Counted from the first letter of the stretch, positions 9,449-21,407 are shown. The stretch: 64,000 bases of DNA from Trichoderma breve (GCF_028502605.1 NW_026611594.1:637501-701500), one strand, 5' to 3'. Numbers and translations: made by a program. The notes: generated by a model from the letters alone, not told the origin.

Positions 9449-11530
9449 ATGGCCTCTGATGTGCAAAACCAATTCCTCTGCCCCCCTTGTCGAAGCTTCA
9501 TTGCCTGGACCAAGATCCCAAACTTAACATCTGAAGCCGGATTTGAGACGCCTTACAAGCCAAGTTTTGAAGCTCTCGAGGCTTCAGCGACCCACTGCCC
9601 CCTTTGCCAACATGTTTTTCGGGATGTCCTAAATGGGAAGCCTCGTTATGATGGGCGAGAACCTACTCCAGTGTCATACAGAATATTTGCCGAAGTCAAT
9701 ACGGGGTCCGAACGACGCTTAGTAAACGTCACTTGGGTAGAAGATCTTCCGTTCCCAAGTGCAGGCCCTCGAGACCCAGTATACTATCTTGCACATCCTG
9801 AAAGTCAGTTCAGATACAAGGATTTGTGATTGAACAAACGAATACGATGCTAAAAGAAAGCTCTAGGCATTGAAAATAGAATATTATGGAGAGAAAAGGT
9901 GCCGTCGTTCGACTCTCGTCTGAAAGCTCTCTCAGAATGGATATCAGAATGTGACCGTCATCATACCCGATGCGTCGAAAAGCCAACAGTAAGGCCTCGA
10001 AGGCTTTTAGATCTGTCCGACGTTGGGAATTCGAGAGTAGTGAGATTAATCGAAACCTCTACTTCTGTTGAGATCGACGTTCGCTATTCTACTCTTAGTC
10101 ACTGCTGGGGACCCCCCACCTCCGAGCCGCCACTAAAGACTACGTCAACCAATTTAAACAGTCACTATATAGGTATACCGGTAGAAAATTTGAATCTCAA
10201 CTTTAGAGATGCCGTCTTCATTTCCGTTAAGCTTGGCCTCCGATACTTATGGATCGATTCCCTATGCATCATCCAAGATGATCATGAAGACTGGGAAATG
10301 GAAGCAGCAAAAATGGCAGACATATACCGCCAAAGCTATATCAATCTCGCTGCCTCTGCGGCACATGATGCGCATGGAGGTATAACTGATTTATCTTCTC
10401 TTCATATCTCCAAGCATACGACTACCACTGTAGTCCGTTACAACCTATCGACCCAAGCCGCAGTGAGCTCATCGGATGAGCTTTACGAGGAAGTTATGAT
10501 CAGGCCTACGACACTAAAAGAAGAGTCTCGTAAACTTTTATCTCGTTCATCTTCTCCGTACTTTGCACGGGGTTGGGTACTCCAAGAAGTAGCGCTTGCT
10601 CCGCGGACGATATACTTTACAACCGATCAAATGATGTGGCAATGCCGGCACCTTTTTGAATCCGAAGACAGAACATGGTCTTCAAGCGGTGGAATACCGG
10701 CATTAACTTACGCTTATTCAACCTCAGAAATTTTTGACTTTACGAAAAAACAGAAAGCCTTCTCAATATGGCAAGTGTGGCTGAAGTCATATGTGACTCG
10801 AGAGCTTTCATATCCCTCCGATGTCGCAGCCGCAGCCGCAGGCTTAATCAACTATTACCAATCTGCAACTGGGTACACACCTATGCTTGGGCTGTGGAAA
10901 GAAACGCTGTATGCTGATCTGCAGTGGTCAATTTCGGGTGGTCACTTCCAGGACGCGCCTCCAAGAAACAACTTTCCATCTTGGTCTTGGTTATCTCTTT
11001 TACCATGCGGTAACCCAGGAGTATCGTGGGATGATATTACGTATCTTGGGAGCACAGCCCAGTCTCTTCGAATTGAAGAGTGGGAGGAGAAGTGGAGCGG
11101 TCTACCTTTTACATCGGCACTCCAGTTCTCAAGACTGGTGATTTCAACGATTACTCAAGATGGAATACTTTCCGTTCCGTCTGCTGAAAGTGAGACTGTT
11201 TCAAGTGTGAAGGTTGAAGTTCAGGGAAGCCGCATATGGTACGACTATCCCAAGATCGAATACCAGCTACCTGTGGGATCAAAACATGCAGTTAAGTTAG
11301 CTCATCTCGAGCAAACCATATTTCGATATGACACCACCGGTATCGCACGTTCAATTCGGGACAGCTATCTTGTTTTAAGAATGACAACAGATAATCCTCC
11401 CCGATATCAACGACTTGGGACTGGTAAGATTTATACATCCATTGATGAAAAAGTAGACACCTGGAGTCCAACAGGCCACTTGGAGAGACACTTTAAAGAA
11501 TCAGATAGACAGATTATCGAACTAGTGTGA
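9449..11530 (+). CDS. HET-domain (heterokaryon incompatibility) protein
   Basis: Two exons, 9449..9803 and 9867..11530, 672 residues. The 63 nt intron (donor GTCAGT, acceptor CTCTAG) removes a TGA that would stop the first frame. The N-terminal part has two Cys pairs (CPPC near residue 11 and CPLC near 51), common ahead of HET domains. The HET core shows YSTLSHCWG (192-200), NFRDAV and LRYLWIDSLCIIQD (243-256), then MADIYRQSYINLAAS, all hallmark blocks. HET proteins trigger programmed cell death on non-self recognition or act as effectors downstream of NLRs. It lies directly after an NLR/effector pair in the same orientation as the NLR, so the three genes look like one immunity island. It lacks the repeat motif shared by the other two. 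The long C-terminal half is lineage-specific. Confidence 0.9.
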
Positions 11531-11971
11531 TATTGATAAATGATAGTAGGCAATCAAACCTTGATTACATCTGAACGTGAAGGAATTGTCGATCCGTGTG
11601 CACTACGTCTTTTTGCCTTCGACTTGATCAGCACATGTAATGATGACCCACACTATAAGTCTCATGACATCGTCAAGGATATAAAACCACGGATACTGAT
11701 CATAAAACCTCAATTAGATGATTACAGGAGACAGACTTTTGAGAGCAAAAGCAATATTATCATGTATTTGTGACTATGGTAAGACCAAGCCAACGTCAAT
11801 GGCCGAGCTCACATCCAGTATAAAGAGAGTGGATATAAATGCCAATTCTAAGAGTGGCAAATAGAGCTCAATAAATTCACAATCATTAATCTAATCTTTC
11901 AAGGAAACCAATCCTTCTTATTCCGACCGACCCAATGCCGCATTCCATACTGTCTTGGGCTAATCAGGGTT
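11531..11971. other. convergent intergenic region
   Basis: 441 bp between the HET gene and the convergent MFS gene. A 77-codon frame at 11540-11773 directly after the HET stop has no recognisable domain and is probably 3' UTR. Nothing else is supported. Confidence 0.4.
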
Positions 11972-14001
11972 TTAAGCTCCTCCGGCTGACATCTCCATGA
12001 AGAGTTTCTCGGTCTTCATTCCAAGGGATGATAGTAAGAGAACTCCACCAGCAACAATTACGAGGATGTATACTCGACTCATTGCCTTGACAATTGCCTC
12101 CAGGGCAAGGGCCCTGACAGCGTCGGTAGCTTGGGCAAGAAGCTGACTTTGAGTACCCGCAATGGCACCATGCAGCTGGGCATCTGTATATCCGTATCCT
12201 GCCAGAGCGCTCTGGAGATATTGGAACGCAAGGTTCTGAAATACAGTTCCAGAGATAGCCAGGGCGTGGACAGCGGCTCCGATTTGCGCCATGTTGATGA
12301 AACCAATAGCGTCAGGAATCATTTGCGGCCCGAAGCGCGGGTCCATTGCCACCTTTACAGGAGTAACAGAGTATGCGGCCTGGTTCGCCACGCCTGTTCC
12401 AATGGCCAAGATGACGCTGTATCCGTACACCTTGGATGTCGCGGTAGTAGAATCGACTGTAAACATCAAAGCTCCGCCGATAGTAATCATTATGCCTCCA
12501 AAGATATACCACGGTTGGTAGTATCCGAATTTTGGCATAAGCGTACCGTTGAACATGATGCAGAAGATCGTAACGCAGATAAAAGGAAGCAGTCGTACAG
12601 CGGCTGAAATAGCGCCATCATCTCTCGTGAATTGGAAAAAGAGTGGGATGTAATACACTGGCGCGAAGATTGTTGTTGTTGTGCAGGCAGTAGCGAAATG
12701 CTGCAATACCAATGATCGTGATTCCAGGAAACCTGCCGGGAAGATTCGCTGTGCTTTAGTAGTGAATACTTTGAAGCGCTGCTGCAGCCCAAAGAGTATG
12801 ATGAGAACACCGCAAGTAACAAAACAAGCAATAGTTCGGCCATCATCCCAAGCCCACTCAGCACCACCAAAGGTGAGGGCTAAAACCCAAACAGCATAAA
12901 TCGCAGCATTGAGAACAGTTCCAAGCCAGTCCACGGCAGCCAACCTTTGGAAAAGCTTGAGTGTCGGTTGAGGGTCAAGCGATGGGATGGCGAATATGTA
13001 GACGGGACAGGTCACAGCGAAAATAACCAAATTAATGTAGAATGCCTTCTCACTTGTTAGTAATAGTTTTGACAAACAAGGAAGCTTAAAATGTTACCCA
13101 GCGCCAGGTAGCAGAGCTCTCCGCAAAGGCTCCTCCAATGATTGGGCCAAGAATGGTTCCAACACCCCAAGACACTCCTGTTCCTGCAATGTAGAGAGGA
13201 CGTTCGCGTGGGGAAGACAACAAAGACAGGATATTCAATCCACTATAAAAGGTTTTAGCTTAGAGAAGTGAAAAATGTTGAAGCCTCCCATCACTTACCC
13301 CAGATATATACCAGCTCCTCCGGCACCAGCAATAACTCTTCCGATGATGAGTGCCTATACTGTTGTCAGCAGATGGAATAGAAAGCTGCTAGGGTTATTC
13401 AAAAACTAACGTTCATATTGGGCGCAGCACCGCAAATTGCACTGCCCACTTCAAACATCACAGCCGTTGCGAAGAATAGCCATTTCACATCGAAAATTCC
13501 ATATGCTTTTCCCCTGAACGATGTTAGTTTATCGACAGCAGTCAGATGTAGTAAGGTTTATCTCACATTGACAAGATAACGGCAACACTACCCAAAGGAA
13601 ATCCGACTCCAATCCAGGCCAGTTTTTCCGGCTCACCAAATTGTTCAAGAACAGTTCCTTGAACATCTGCGGCAACGGTCGTATCAAGTCCATATAGAGC
13701 GCCAGTCACGTATACGGTTATCAGAGTTAATACCCACTATATGAGGAAGAACAAGGCCGAGATGTTAGTGCTTCTGTCAACTTCAGTTTCAGAGTTGCAT
13801 TATTGGTACCTTCCAGGTCGAGACGCCTTTAGCTTTTCGGACGTCTGTGACAACCTCCTCTGTCGATTCTAATGAGTTCTTCTCCAGATTCCGAAGCGAG
13901 CTGTCATTATCGGATGGTGACTGCTCTTTGGAGTTGTGGCCGGAGATGGTACTCTGGGTCTCCGGCGACGACGAGTCGCTGGGGTTCTTGGCGTAGTCCA
14001 T
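11972..14001 (-). CDS. MFS efflux transporter, 14-TM DHA2 type
   Basis: Six exons, complement(11972..13045, 13098..13242, 13299..13354, 13411..13513, 13567..13736, 13810..14001), 579 residues. After a hydrophilic Ser/Glu-rich tail of ~65 residues the protein has about 14 membrane segments. Diagnostic blocks are GLDTTVAADVQGT in the first segment, LIIGRVIAGAGGAGIYLGG, the antiporter motif C (GTGVSWGVGTILGPIIGG) and WRWAFYINLVIF after it. This is the DHA2 drug:H+ antiporter group, which holds fungal toxin and multidrug pumps at the plasma membrane. Exon 6 uses an AAG acceptor; its choice over the in-frame TTG further upstream is supported by the conserved WRWAFYINL junction. The substrate cannot be deduced and no biosynthetic gene is adjacent. 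Confidence 0.9.
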
Positions 14002-15995
14002 AACTACCGGTATGTGCCTATTCAGCAACGGGACACAGGACCAGGTGGTGATAGAGTGTAAGTTCTTCACGCTTTACAAATTACAGGGCACTGTGGCTAT
14101 ATAGGCTTTCCTCTTTCACTCGGAAAACAAAATGAAATTTCATATTCTAGCGCTGACACGATTCACCCATCTTGCAGCTGAATCCTGCCAAAATTGGTCC
14201 CGGCCACTCGGTGATCACTCCGCGATACTTCCAAAAGAATAAGAGGTTTGCCGAAATGTCCGCGCGCTAGCGTTGATTTGGCAGAGATGGCCCGATAGGC
14301 AGATAAAGATCTTTTAAATACATGTAATTTATACAATTTATACAAGGGGCCGATTTCGCTGGAGTTGCGAATCTGTTGTATCGCGCATCTGACATCGCCG
14401 CGCGGGCCGCGGCGGGCCGCGATTATGTGGGCGGTGTGAAACAGATGAACAGGGTTGTTCTTCGCCCTACTTCTGATAGGCGATTCCAGTGCATTGCCTT
14501 TGTATTAATACAAACTACTGTATGTCTGTGTATTATTCCGTTGCCGACTCGCCGATCTCACTCTACACTAGTGGATCATTCCACGTTGCCCAAAGGATGC
14601 CAAGTGCTATGACATTCTCGGCCCCGAATCCGACGCAAGTGACGATAGCGATATGCGATAACTCCGAAAAATTATTCAAATCATGAGGAAAGTTTGGAAT
14701 GGAATTTAGAAAAGAAACATAGGAGAGTAGATAAACAGTTACGAGCTGAGAGAGCACATATCCAAGCAGCTCAATACAAGTTTAAAACGAGTAATAGATT
14801 CGACTTGATGTCAAACTCGTCCCCGTCTACGAGGATAAATTGCTTGCATGATTGCAACGTTGTCGTAACAACTGTGGAGAATTAGTCATATTGGACTAAC
14901 TTGTCAACGTGGCTCATCTACCCACAGTCACAACGGTAGATGCAAGTCTTGCCATAGCCCTCGGTAAGGGTGCAACTGCCGTCTTTTCAGGGTCCATTTG
15001 GCTCCATACATTCAATAGACTTGTTCATGCCGTGGCAGAAAGAGATGGACCCTAGCAAATGTGGTTGTTGGTCACATTGTTAGTGTTTCGACGGGATATT
15101 TAGCCAGCCTAAGGCGAACAGTGTAAGACCCCCGAGAGGAGTTCCTCCATCATTCCGAACTGCATGCCTAGTACTCCGTAGTTATAAGCTATCACAGTAG
15201 CACTGAGACCCCATAAGCTTAGCGTGGCTGACGCTTTCAACTGATGATAAATTATGAGAGCAAGCGTGGTCATTTCAATATTTGTGGATAGTCTGGCAGC
15301 TACAGTGCTCTCCTATGGTATAGTGTTTCACGAGAATCCACACCACGTTGCAGTCGATGTCTGTGCTCAGTCCGAGTCAGCCGTGGAGATTTTAATATGA
15401 ACGATTTTGTGAAAATTCAGTGTTTTGGGATTATTCGGCATGGTTCAACTGGCGGCTTTGATAAGTATATGCTCTGGGCTTGAGTAGGACGAATAGTATA
15501 GCGGATGGCGAGCACGAATTGATTGAGATTTCTGCGAACATTTATGAGTATTCCAATTCATTCCAAACTACTAAACTGTCTATTCAGAAAATCGATAGTC
15601 ACCTTCTTTTCTAGACTTTCAGCATCAGCCCTTCTGATGGCTGTTTTGAAGATGAAAAGTACCCGCTTATATTTATTATTGTTCAAACCAAAGACTCTTA
15701 ATCGTTTCCTGTGTAGCTTTTATATGCATCAATATAGACATTAGTCGATGGCTATTAGAATACACTCTCTCACAATAATGCACAGTCACCTAAAATGTTG
15801 GAGATCACAGGCCAGGCCCATCTTCCTGAACGGCGCCTTACGTAATGTCCATGGCAATCTTACAGCTCATGAAGACGTTTACACGAATATATCGTCTTTA
15901 TAACTTGACAGTCTAGTTTTATCAGCCCTGGGATAACTGGCTATGGAATACTTCATTTTGCGAATCAGTAAGCTAGGGTAGGCCTTAGAGAAAGA
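14002..15995. other. long gene-poor interval
   Basis: About 2 kb with only short frames. It starts with the MFS promoter. A very GC-rich block at 14395-14425 contains GGGCCGCG twice around a CCGCGG palindrome, unlike the AT-rich surroundings. Short frames such as 15523-15744 have no recognisable motif. Confidence 0.4.
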
Positions 15996-16410
15996 TCATG
16001 AATAAACATTAAAGAGAGCCAGATCTGATTTCTCAATGTGTTGTCCAACAGTGGTAGAAAGAATCAATGACCAATAATGTGGCCGTAACACGGGATGCAA
16101 ACAGAAGAGCTTCTGATAAGAAATAGAAATAGAAGGGTCCTTTGGGAGAACTTTGACCACCTTATGAAGAGATCGAACACATAGCGAAAGCTTAGGGCGG
16201 CGATTGTCGTTAGTCAGCAACATCCGCAAGCACTGAAAATTGAAGTTCTTTAAAGGTCGTCCAAGACTCGATAGATCCTTCGACATGTTGGATACTCAAG
16301 TACGACGAGGTTTGTAATGACATAGCTCAGTTCACTTGGAAGCGCAATATATCGTCTCTTTTGAGCAGCCAGAATTGCTGAACATGCTACTGGAATCGCA
16401 GGTTTGATAA
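15996..16410 (-). pseudogene. possible decayed reading frame, F-box-like start
   Basis: Two overlapping minus-strand frames look like one protein broken by a frameshift. The upstream one starts MKLIKPAIPVAC and continues with ALPSELSYVITNLVVLEYP, which resembles the LPxEL start of fungal F-box-like proteins, and ends in TAA near 16256. The downstream one (15996..16286) continues with a basic, Leu-rich sequence. I do not recognise the whole. It may be a relic or chance. Confidence 0.2.
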
Positions 16411-16663
16411 GCTTCATCTCAGCCTTGCTTTGAGATCCACCATCGTGTAAGACAGCATCCGAAGGGTTCCACAGATCGCCCTAACTGGTCGAAAATCCCC
16501 ACTGATGTCAAAGAGAAGGCGCAAGCAAAGGCGTCGTCAAATGTAGAGAGAATACAATGAACATTATATAAAGATATTTCTGTTTTCATATCAACACCGT
16601 TGACGGCGGTTCAAATGTACAATGCATCTTTAGTGGTCACGTTCGAATCAGAGTACCTATTCA

Positions 16664-18122
16664 ATGTCTCGAATTACACAGATTACTTCCCTCGGCAGGG
16701 ACCACGATCTAGAGAGTTCGGTAACAACTTCAATCCAGCTTCAGCCGCTCCCACAAAGCGAGATTCAGCAGCGCGACACACACCGTCATGAAGCTTCTGA
16801 TAGGGAGCTGTCAGATATAGATCCGGTACTGGAAGCCTCTCGAGCTGCGGACAACGATGTGCCTGATGGTGGTTACGCTTGGGTCGTCATCTTCGCTTCC
16901 GCCATTGTCTGTTTTTGGTTCACTGGCAATGGCAACTATACCTGGGGTGTCATACAAAATGCTCTTCTTGAGCAGAAGCTAGCATCGGCAGCTACCTTAT
17001 CCTTCATTGGGTCTCTATCCCCTACTATTATGGCTGCCTTGGCCATTATCAATGCCCGCGTCATCCGTTGGTTGGGTATCCGCGTGAGCGCCATACTCGG
17101 AATCGTCCTCCTTGGAGTCGCTCAACTGACGAGCGGATTTTCCACGCATAGTGTGGCTGGGCAGTTTATTACACGCGGCGTTGGTGTCGGCCTTGGCATG
17201 AGTTTGTGCTTCATGGTGACCTCCACCATCCCAGCGCAATACTTCAGTCGGAAGCGCGGCCTTGCTAACGGGATCGTCTCCGCTGGCGGCGGTCTGGGGG
17301 CAGCTGTCCTCAGCTATGTTCTAGATGCCTTAATCCAAAGGTTTGGCGTTCAATGGGCCTATAGGATTGTAGGAATCATGACTTTGGTCACCGGGCTTCC
17401 TGCCGCCTGGATCATGAAAGAGCGCACAACTCTCCCAAGAGTTAGCTTTATTGAGTGGCGATTATTCAAGGACCTGAAATTCGTATTGATCTTCGTTGCA
17501 GGAGCTATTGCAACTTTCCCGCTTCTTGTACCAGCCTTCTTCCTCCCATTTTATAGCACTTCCATCAAGCTGCCTTCAAGCACTGGTGCTGCTCTCCTGT
17601 CTGGTTACAACTTTTCGTCGGCCGTCGGCCGTATCCTCGGCGGCTTCTGCTCAGATAACCTAGGGCCTCTGAACACGCTCATTATCTCATTAATTCTCAG
17701 CGCCGTAAGCATGCTTGCACTATGGCCGGCTTCCACCACCTTAATACCGTTGGCCTTCTTCGCAATCATTAACGGTGCCTCGAACGGCATGTATTTTGCC
17801 ACGGTGCCGACTGCCGTGGGCAACATTTTTGGATCTGCCAGGGTGTCTGTTGCTTTGGGCATGATTGTAACTGGCTGGGGGGCAGGTTATCTGATGGTTA
17901 GTAGTTCCAGTGTATTGACTGTATGGGGATCTGAAGCTGATATACGAATCACAGGGAGCTCCAATCGCGGGTTATATATTGGACGAGCATGGAGGATCTG
18001 AGGCTGGTCTCAAGGCCTTTCGACCTGCCATGTTCTACGCCGGCTCACTCGCTATGGGAGCGACTGGCTTTCTGATACTTATGAGATCTCGGATAAGCTC
18101 ATCGCTTTTAGCCAAGCTCTAA
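16664..18122 (+). CDS. MFS monocarboxylate-type transporter (MCT-like)
   Basis: Two exons, 16664..17896 and 17955..18122, 466 residues. The 58 nt intron (donor GTTAGT, acceptor CACAG) falls at phase 0; without it the frame runs into a wrong C-terminus. The start DVPDGGYAWVVIFASAIV is the classic fungal monocarboxylate permease signature (DGGYGW motif before TM1). About 12 membrane segments follow, with GVGVGLGMSLCFM, the YFSRKRGLANGIVSAGGGLG loop and GRILGGFCSDNLG. Exon 2 closes with GAPIAGYIL and a last membrane segment. Fungal members move short organic acids or act in secondary-metabolite export; the exact substrate is unknown. The first ~60 residues are a Ser/Gln/Asp-rich cytosolic tail. 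Confidence 0.9.
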
Positions 18123-18556
18123 AACTGGTATAGTAATTTTAAGTACATCTTTGAGAAGGGGTAGAAAAGAACATTTAATGACAGCAAATAATGCAGTGAT
18201 TGAAGAGAGCTAGAGATGACCTGCAAGTGTCGTTTGGGAGACTCGAGTCTCTAGTTTCCCCTAATTATATGCCATTAAAATGCCACTGTCATCTGCCTTT
18301 GCCTTTGACTTTAACTTCTTTAAGTCAAATGGTAAAGAAAACTGTGTAATAGATTAGTTCAGCGTGAACATTTATACCTTATGAATACCTATAAGTGTAG
18401 TAAGTATATGTAGGCGCCTACTTCAAGTGTTAGTCCGAGCTCAGCATCCCTACCCCACCTTTCCATAGGTATTATTCACGGCGCCCTGCTCCGTATATAT
18501 TCCCCCCAGCGATTCTTCTGAAGACCAAAGAAAGTTGGTTGTGGCCATCACAAAAC
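18123..18556. other. intergenic region, no gene seen
   Basis: 434 bp between the MFS stop and the broken kinase-like gene. Contains AT-rich sequence and short pyrimidine tracts; no coding evidence. Confidence 0.4.
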
Positions 18557-19599
18557 ATGTCGGAAACCGTGAATAAGAGCCCGCACTGGGACGTTGCCCT
18601 CTGGGAAACACATGAAACAGAAGACGATTGCACGCTCGTCATCAGAACTGACAATGGGCGTGCGTTTTATTGCCAAATCTCGCCATCACGGTTCCATCAA
18701 TCACCCACAGTTAAAGATCAATATTTCAGGTGTCTCAATCTATTATGCTCGGGTGAAGAGGAAGATGACTTATATATGGAAGATGCGTGCGACTAGCTTT
18801 CGAAGCCCTTTGAGCCTCTCATTACGCGTCTGGCGCCTCGTACGCTAAAACGACTGGGAGATGAGCTGCCGACATTGGCCGAATATCTCTTTCCTTCACA
18901 TTTCGCGCGCTCGCCGTCTGCTACAGATGAGAAGTTAGAAACATTTGAGATATATTCTAAGAATCTTGATTGGGGCAGTCCTGTGATATTTGTGAAGCAA
19001 GATTTCCTGGACGACCTAGACCATTGGACACAATCTTATCACCCAAATGAAGTAGCGATATGCTATGATAATCCACGAGATATTTTTATCAAACCTCCAA
19101 AGCATGTATTGATCAGTAGTCAAGATGGCAGCCCGGTTGAATGCGTCTTCAAGCGGTTTGAAGCCTCATTTGGTCCGAAGCATGCGAAAACGGAGCTTGA
19201 TACTCACAAAAGGATTGTCCATGCGCATTTACCCCCTCCTCCCAAGAAATTTATCTGTCAGCTGCAGGGTGTTGGCGGGATGGAAACAAACTAGCTGACA
19301 TGCTATTTACTTGGATTAACAATAAAGGCGTGCTGTCAAAAGCTAGAGCAGGCCAAAGTACAGCTCAGCTGAAAGCACGTTGGGCAACGCAAATCAAGGA
19401 TACACTAGAGATGCTTCACCATCGCAACATTATCTGGGGTGATGCCAAAGCTGAGAATATATTGATTGACATGGACGATAATGCATGGATAATTGATTTT
19501 GGGGGGAGCTATACCGTGGGATGGGTTGATAAAGACAAAGCTGGGACGTTGGAAGGCGACGCGCAAGGTTTAGATCGGATTCTTGATATCCTCTCTTGA
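18557..19599 (+). pseudogene. broken protein kinase-like gene (one nonsense, one frameshift)
   Basis: The frame begins MSETVNKSPHWDVAL and belongs to a fungal kinase-like family. It is cut by an in-frame TAG at 18794-18796, after which the same frame continues (LSKPFEPLITRLAPR). A second break near 19280 shifts the frame by one base, and the remainder (ADMLFTWINNKG to the TGA at 19597-19599) carries the catalytic loop HRNIIWGDAKAENILID and the DFG-type IIDFGG. The total span, 1043 nt, is one base short of a whole number of codons, as expected for a single-base loss. The tryptophan expected at the TAG would fit a TGG-to-TAG change. No intron of plausible size bypasses either break. It is either a recent pseudogene or carries two sequencing errors. 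By motif it would have been a Ser/Thr-kinase-like protein, function unknown. Confidence 0.75.
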
Positions 19600-19849
19600 T
19601 GTACACGAGAGAGCTTTTGAAGACGGTTTGAAGCTGCCACGAATCTTGCGTTCTTGTTATGAAATATGTTGAAAGAGATGCCACTCAATTCACACGAAAT
19701 TAGAAATGAATGGACTAATAAGCATACAACAGTCTCGGACCTCTAGGGTAAAGCCTCATAATGTAAAAAAAGATCAAGTGCATCCAACGAGCCGCCTGAG
19801 CTCAACCGGCAGTTGGTGATTGGTTCAAAAGACCAAGTCACATGACTTG

Positions 19850-19948
19850 GCCCGGTTAGCTCAATCGGTAGAGCGTGAGACTCTTATGAGTGACACGTTC
19901 TGATGTTGCGATATCTCAAGGTTGCGGGTTCGACCCCCGCATCGGGCT
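19850..19948 (+). tRNA. tRNA-Lys (CTT), intron-containing
   Basis: The acceptor stem GCCCGGT pairs with ATCGGGC over seven pairs. The D-arm (GCTC/GAGC), T-arm (GCGGGTTCGACCCCCGC) and anticodon stem TGAGA/TCTCA are all present. The loop reads CT-CTT-A and is interrupted after position 37 by an intron of about 26 nt (roughly 19888-19913), the usual place for nuclear tRNA introns. CCA is not encoded. Decodes AAG. Confidence 0.93.
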
Positions 19949-19992
19949 CTTCCTATAAATAATACACCGGTTGAGATATCAGGCGGCAATTC

Positions 19993-20006
19993 TTTTTTTT
20001 TTTTTT
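19993..20006 (+). terminator. T14 run downstream of tRNA-Lys
   Basis: An uninterrupted run of 14 T lies 45 nt after the tRNA. It is the first strong T-run downstream and could end RNA polymerase III transcription, though usual terminators lie closer. Confidence 0.4.
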
Positions 20007-20603
20007 ACTTTCTTTATTATCAGCTCTTTGTCTCTTCGTTTTTTATTTTTCTTGCCTCAAGTTTAGGGTAGCAGTGGAAGCGAGTCAATCTTGGAAGCAT
20101 CTCTCTTCTCTGTATCTGGCAGCGAAACGGCCATGGGGAGTTCTAAATAGCCAGATGGTCGTGAGGGTTTGATACAATCATATTGTTGGACTATTCTGAT
20201 TTATTGCATCTTTTTACTACCTAGGTACTTTCATTCATTTGTGAATACAATACAGTACAGCTTCTACCCAAAGCTCCCCTTACACTAACATACAGCCACA
20301 TATTTTCCCTTGTCCAACAAACCAACAGCTGCATCCCAATTGCCTAATCCACGTCCCTATCGTATCTGCGTTCCTGTCGCAGGCCTGTAGCAAAAAGAAT
20401 AAACGCCGAATCCTTTCCGTTCCTAGTAATACATGGTGTACCGTCATGATCCCTCTGCGCCAAGTTTCCTGCCTGACTCGTGTTCGCTTTTGCCTTTTGG
20501 CCAAACACTTTCCATGTTCCAATTTTCCTTCATTACTTAGACATTAAAGATTGATGATTTACAGCGTCCAGGCTGTGAGGCAAACAAAAGAAACAAATTC
20601 ATA
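20007..20603. other. intergenic region, no gene seen
   Basis: About 600 bp between the tRNA-Lys terminator and the 3' end of the convergent GPI-type gene. A minus-strand frame at 20280-20522 has no recognisable features. Confidence 0.4.
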
Positions 20604-21407
20604 TCATATAAGCGTTAGTGTCGTGAAAGTGATGGCAATAGCCATTGTAATGGAAGCCCTCGTGAGCCCGAATTCGGTTGCTTTGCTGCTGGCGACAAAG
20701 TCAAATGGGCTTCCACCACCGCTGCCTGGCTGAGTATTGGGCCTGCGTGTTGGCTTCGGGTTCTCCTCACTTGTGGACGTGGGTTGCTGGTCATTCGTCG
20801 TTTGAGAAGTCGCTGCGTTGGTAGTTTCGGTTGTAGACTCGCTTGTTGAGCTAGGTATTGTCACCGATGTGAGTGTGGTAGGTATCGCACTTGTAACTGC
20901 TGTCGTAACTGTTGTAGAAGGGACAGAAGATGTTGTCGTCGTTATTGGCTGGCTTGTTGTGCTTGTTGTGCTGGTTGTACTAGTTGTCTCCTTAGATTGT
21001 GATGATGTTTGAGGCGGTGGCGGAGTCTTTGTTGGAGGAGGAGTGGGCGTTGATGCGGTGCTCTTTAGTGGCGCGTCCTTTTTGCAGAGAGCGTCAAGGA
21101 TATGGCCTCCCTTGACCTCCATAAGAAGAGAATTTGAGGCAGCGTTGATGTCGGTACAAAACCCTTGCACAGAAAACTGCACCGCTTGCAATCCTGCAAT
21201 GCAGCCTTCAGAGCACGTCGCGCCGCTGCCGAAATCGCTGGGGCTGCATCCTCGAATGGGTAGATTGTAGGCGTAGAGGCATTGGACGGATACCGACGAA
21301 GTCAGGCTCTGGAAGTTGGACAGAGACAAGGAATTTGCTGAAGCTGCCCCTGCCAGGAAGACGAGGCTGGCGAGGCTGGGCCGCTGCCTTGTATGTTTTC
21401 TCGCCAT
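20604..21407 (-). CDS. GPI-anchored Ser/Thr-rich cell-surface protein
   Basis: A single exon codes for 267 residues from an ATG. A signal peptide ends around residue 25 (SLVFLAGAASANS). Residues ~40-110 form a Cys-rich module (Cys at VQC, RGC, ATC, EGC, GFC, ALC: six in total). Residues ~120-225 are a long low-complexity Ser/Thr/Pro stretch with TTST repeats, probably heavily O-glycosylated. The C-terminus has a small-residue site (GSGGGS) and a hydrophobic tail (ITMAIAITFTTLTLI), the arrangement of a GPI anchor signal. It should sit in the outer membrane leaflet or cell wall. The Cys module resembles none I can name, so the ligand or role is unknown. Confidence 0.8.
   Translation of the reverse strand: MARKHTRQRPSLASLVFLAGAASANSLSLSNFQSLTSSVSVQCLYAYNLPIRGCSPSDFGSGATCSEGCIAGLQAVQFSVQGFCTDINAASNSLLMEVKGGHILDALCKKDAPLKSTASTPTPPPTKTPPPPQTSSQSKETTSTTSTTSTTSQPITTTTSSVPSTTVTTAVTSAIPTTLTSVTIPSSTSESTTETTNAATSQTTNDQQPTSTSEENPKPTRRPNTQPGSGGGSPFDFVASSKATEFGLTRASITMAIAITFTTLTLI

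Noticed and set aside
11540..11773. 77-codon frame after the HET gene
   Set aside because: No start context, no domain; most likely 3' UTR.
15523..15744. 73-codon basic/Leu-rich frame in the 14-16.6 kb gap
   Set aside because: AT-rich composition alone explains it; no motif.
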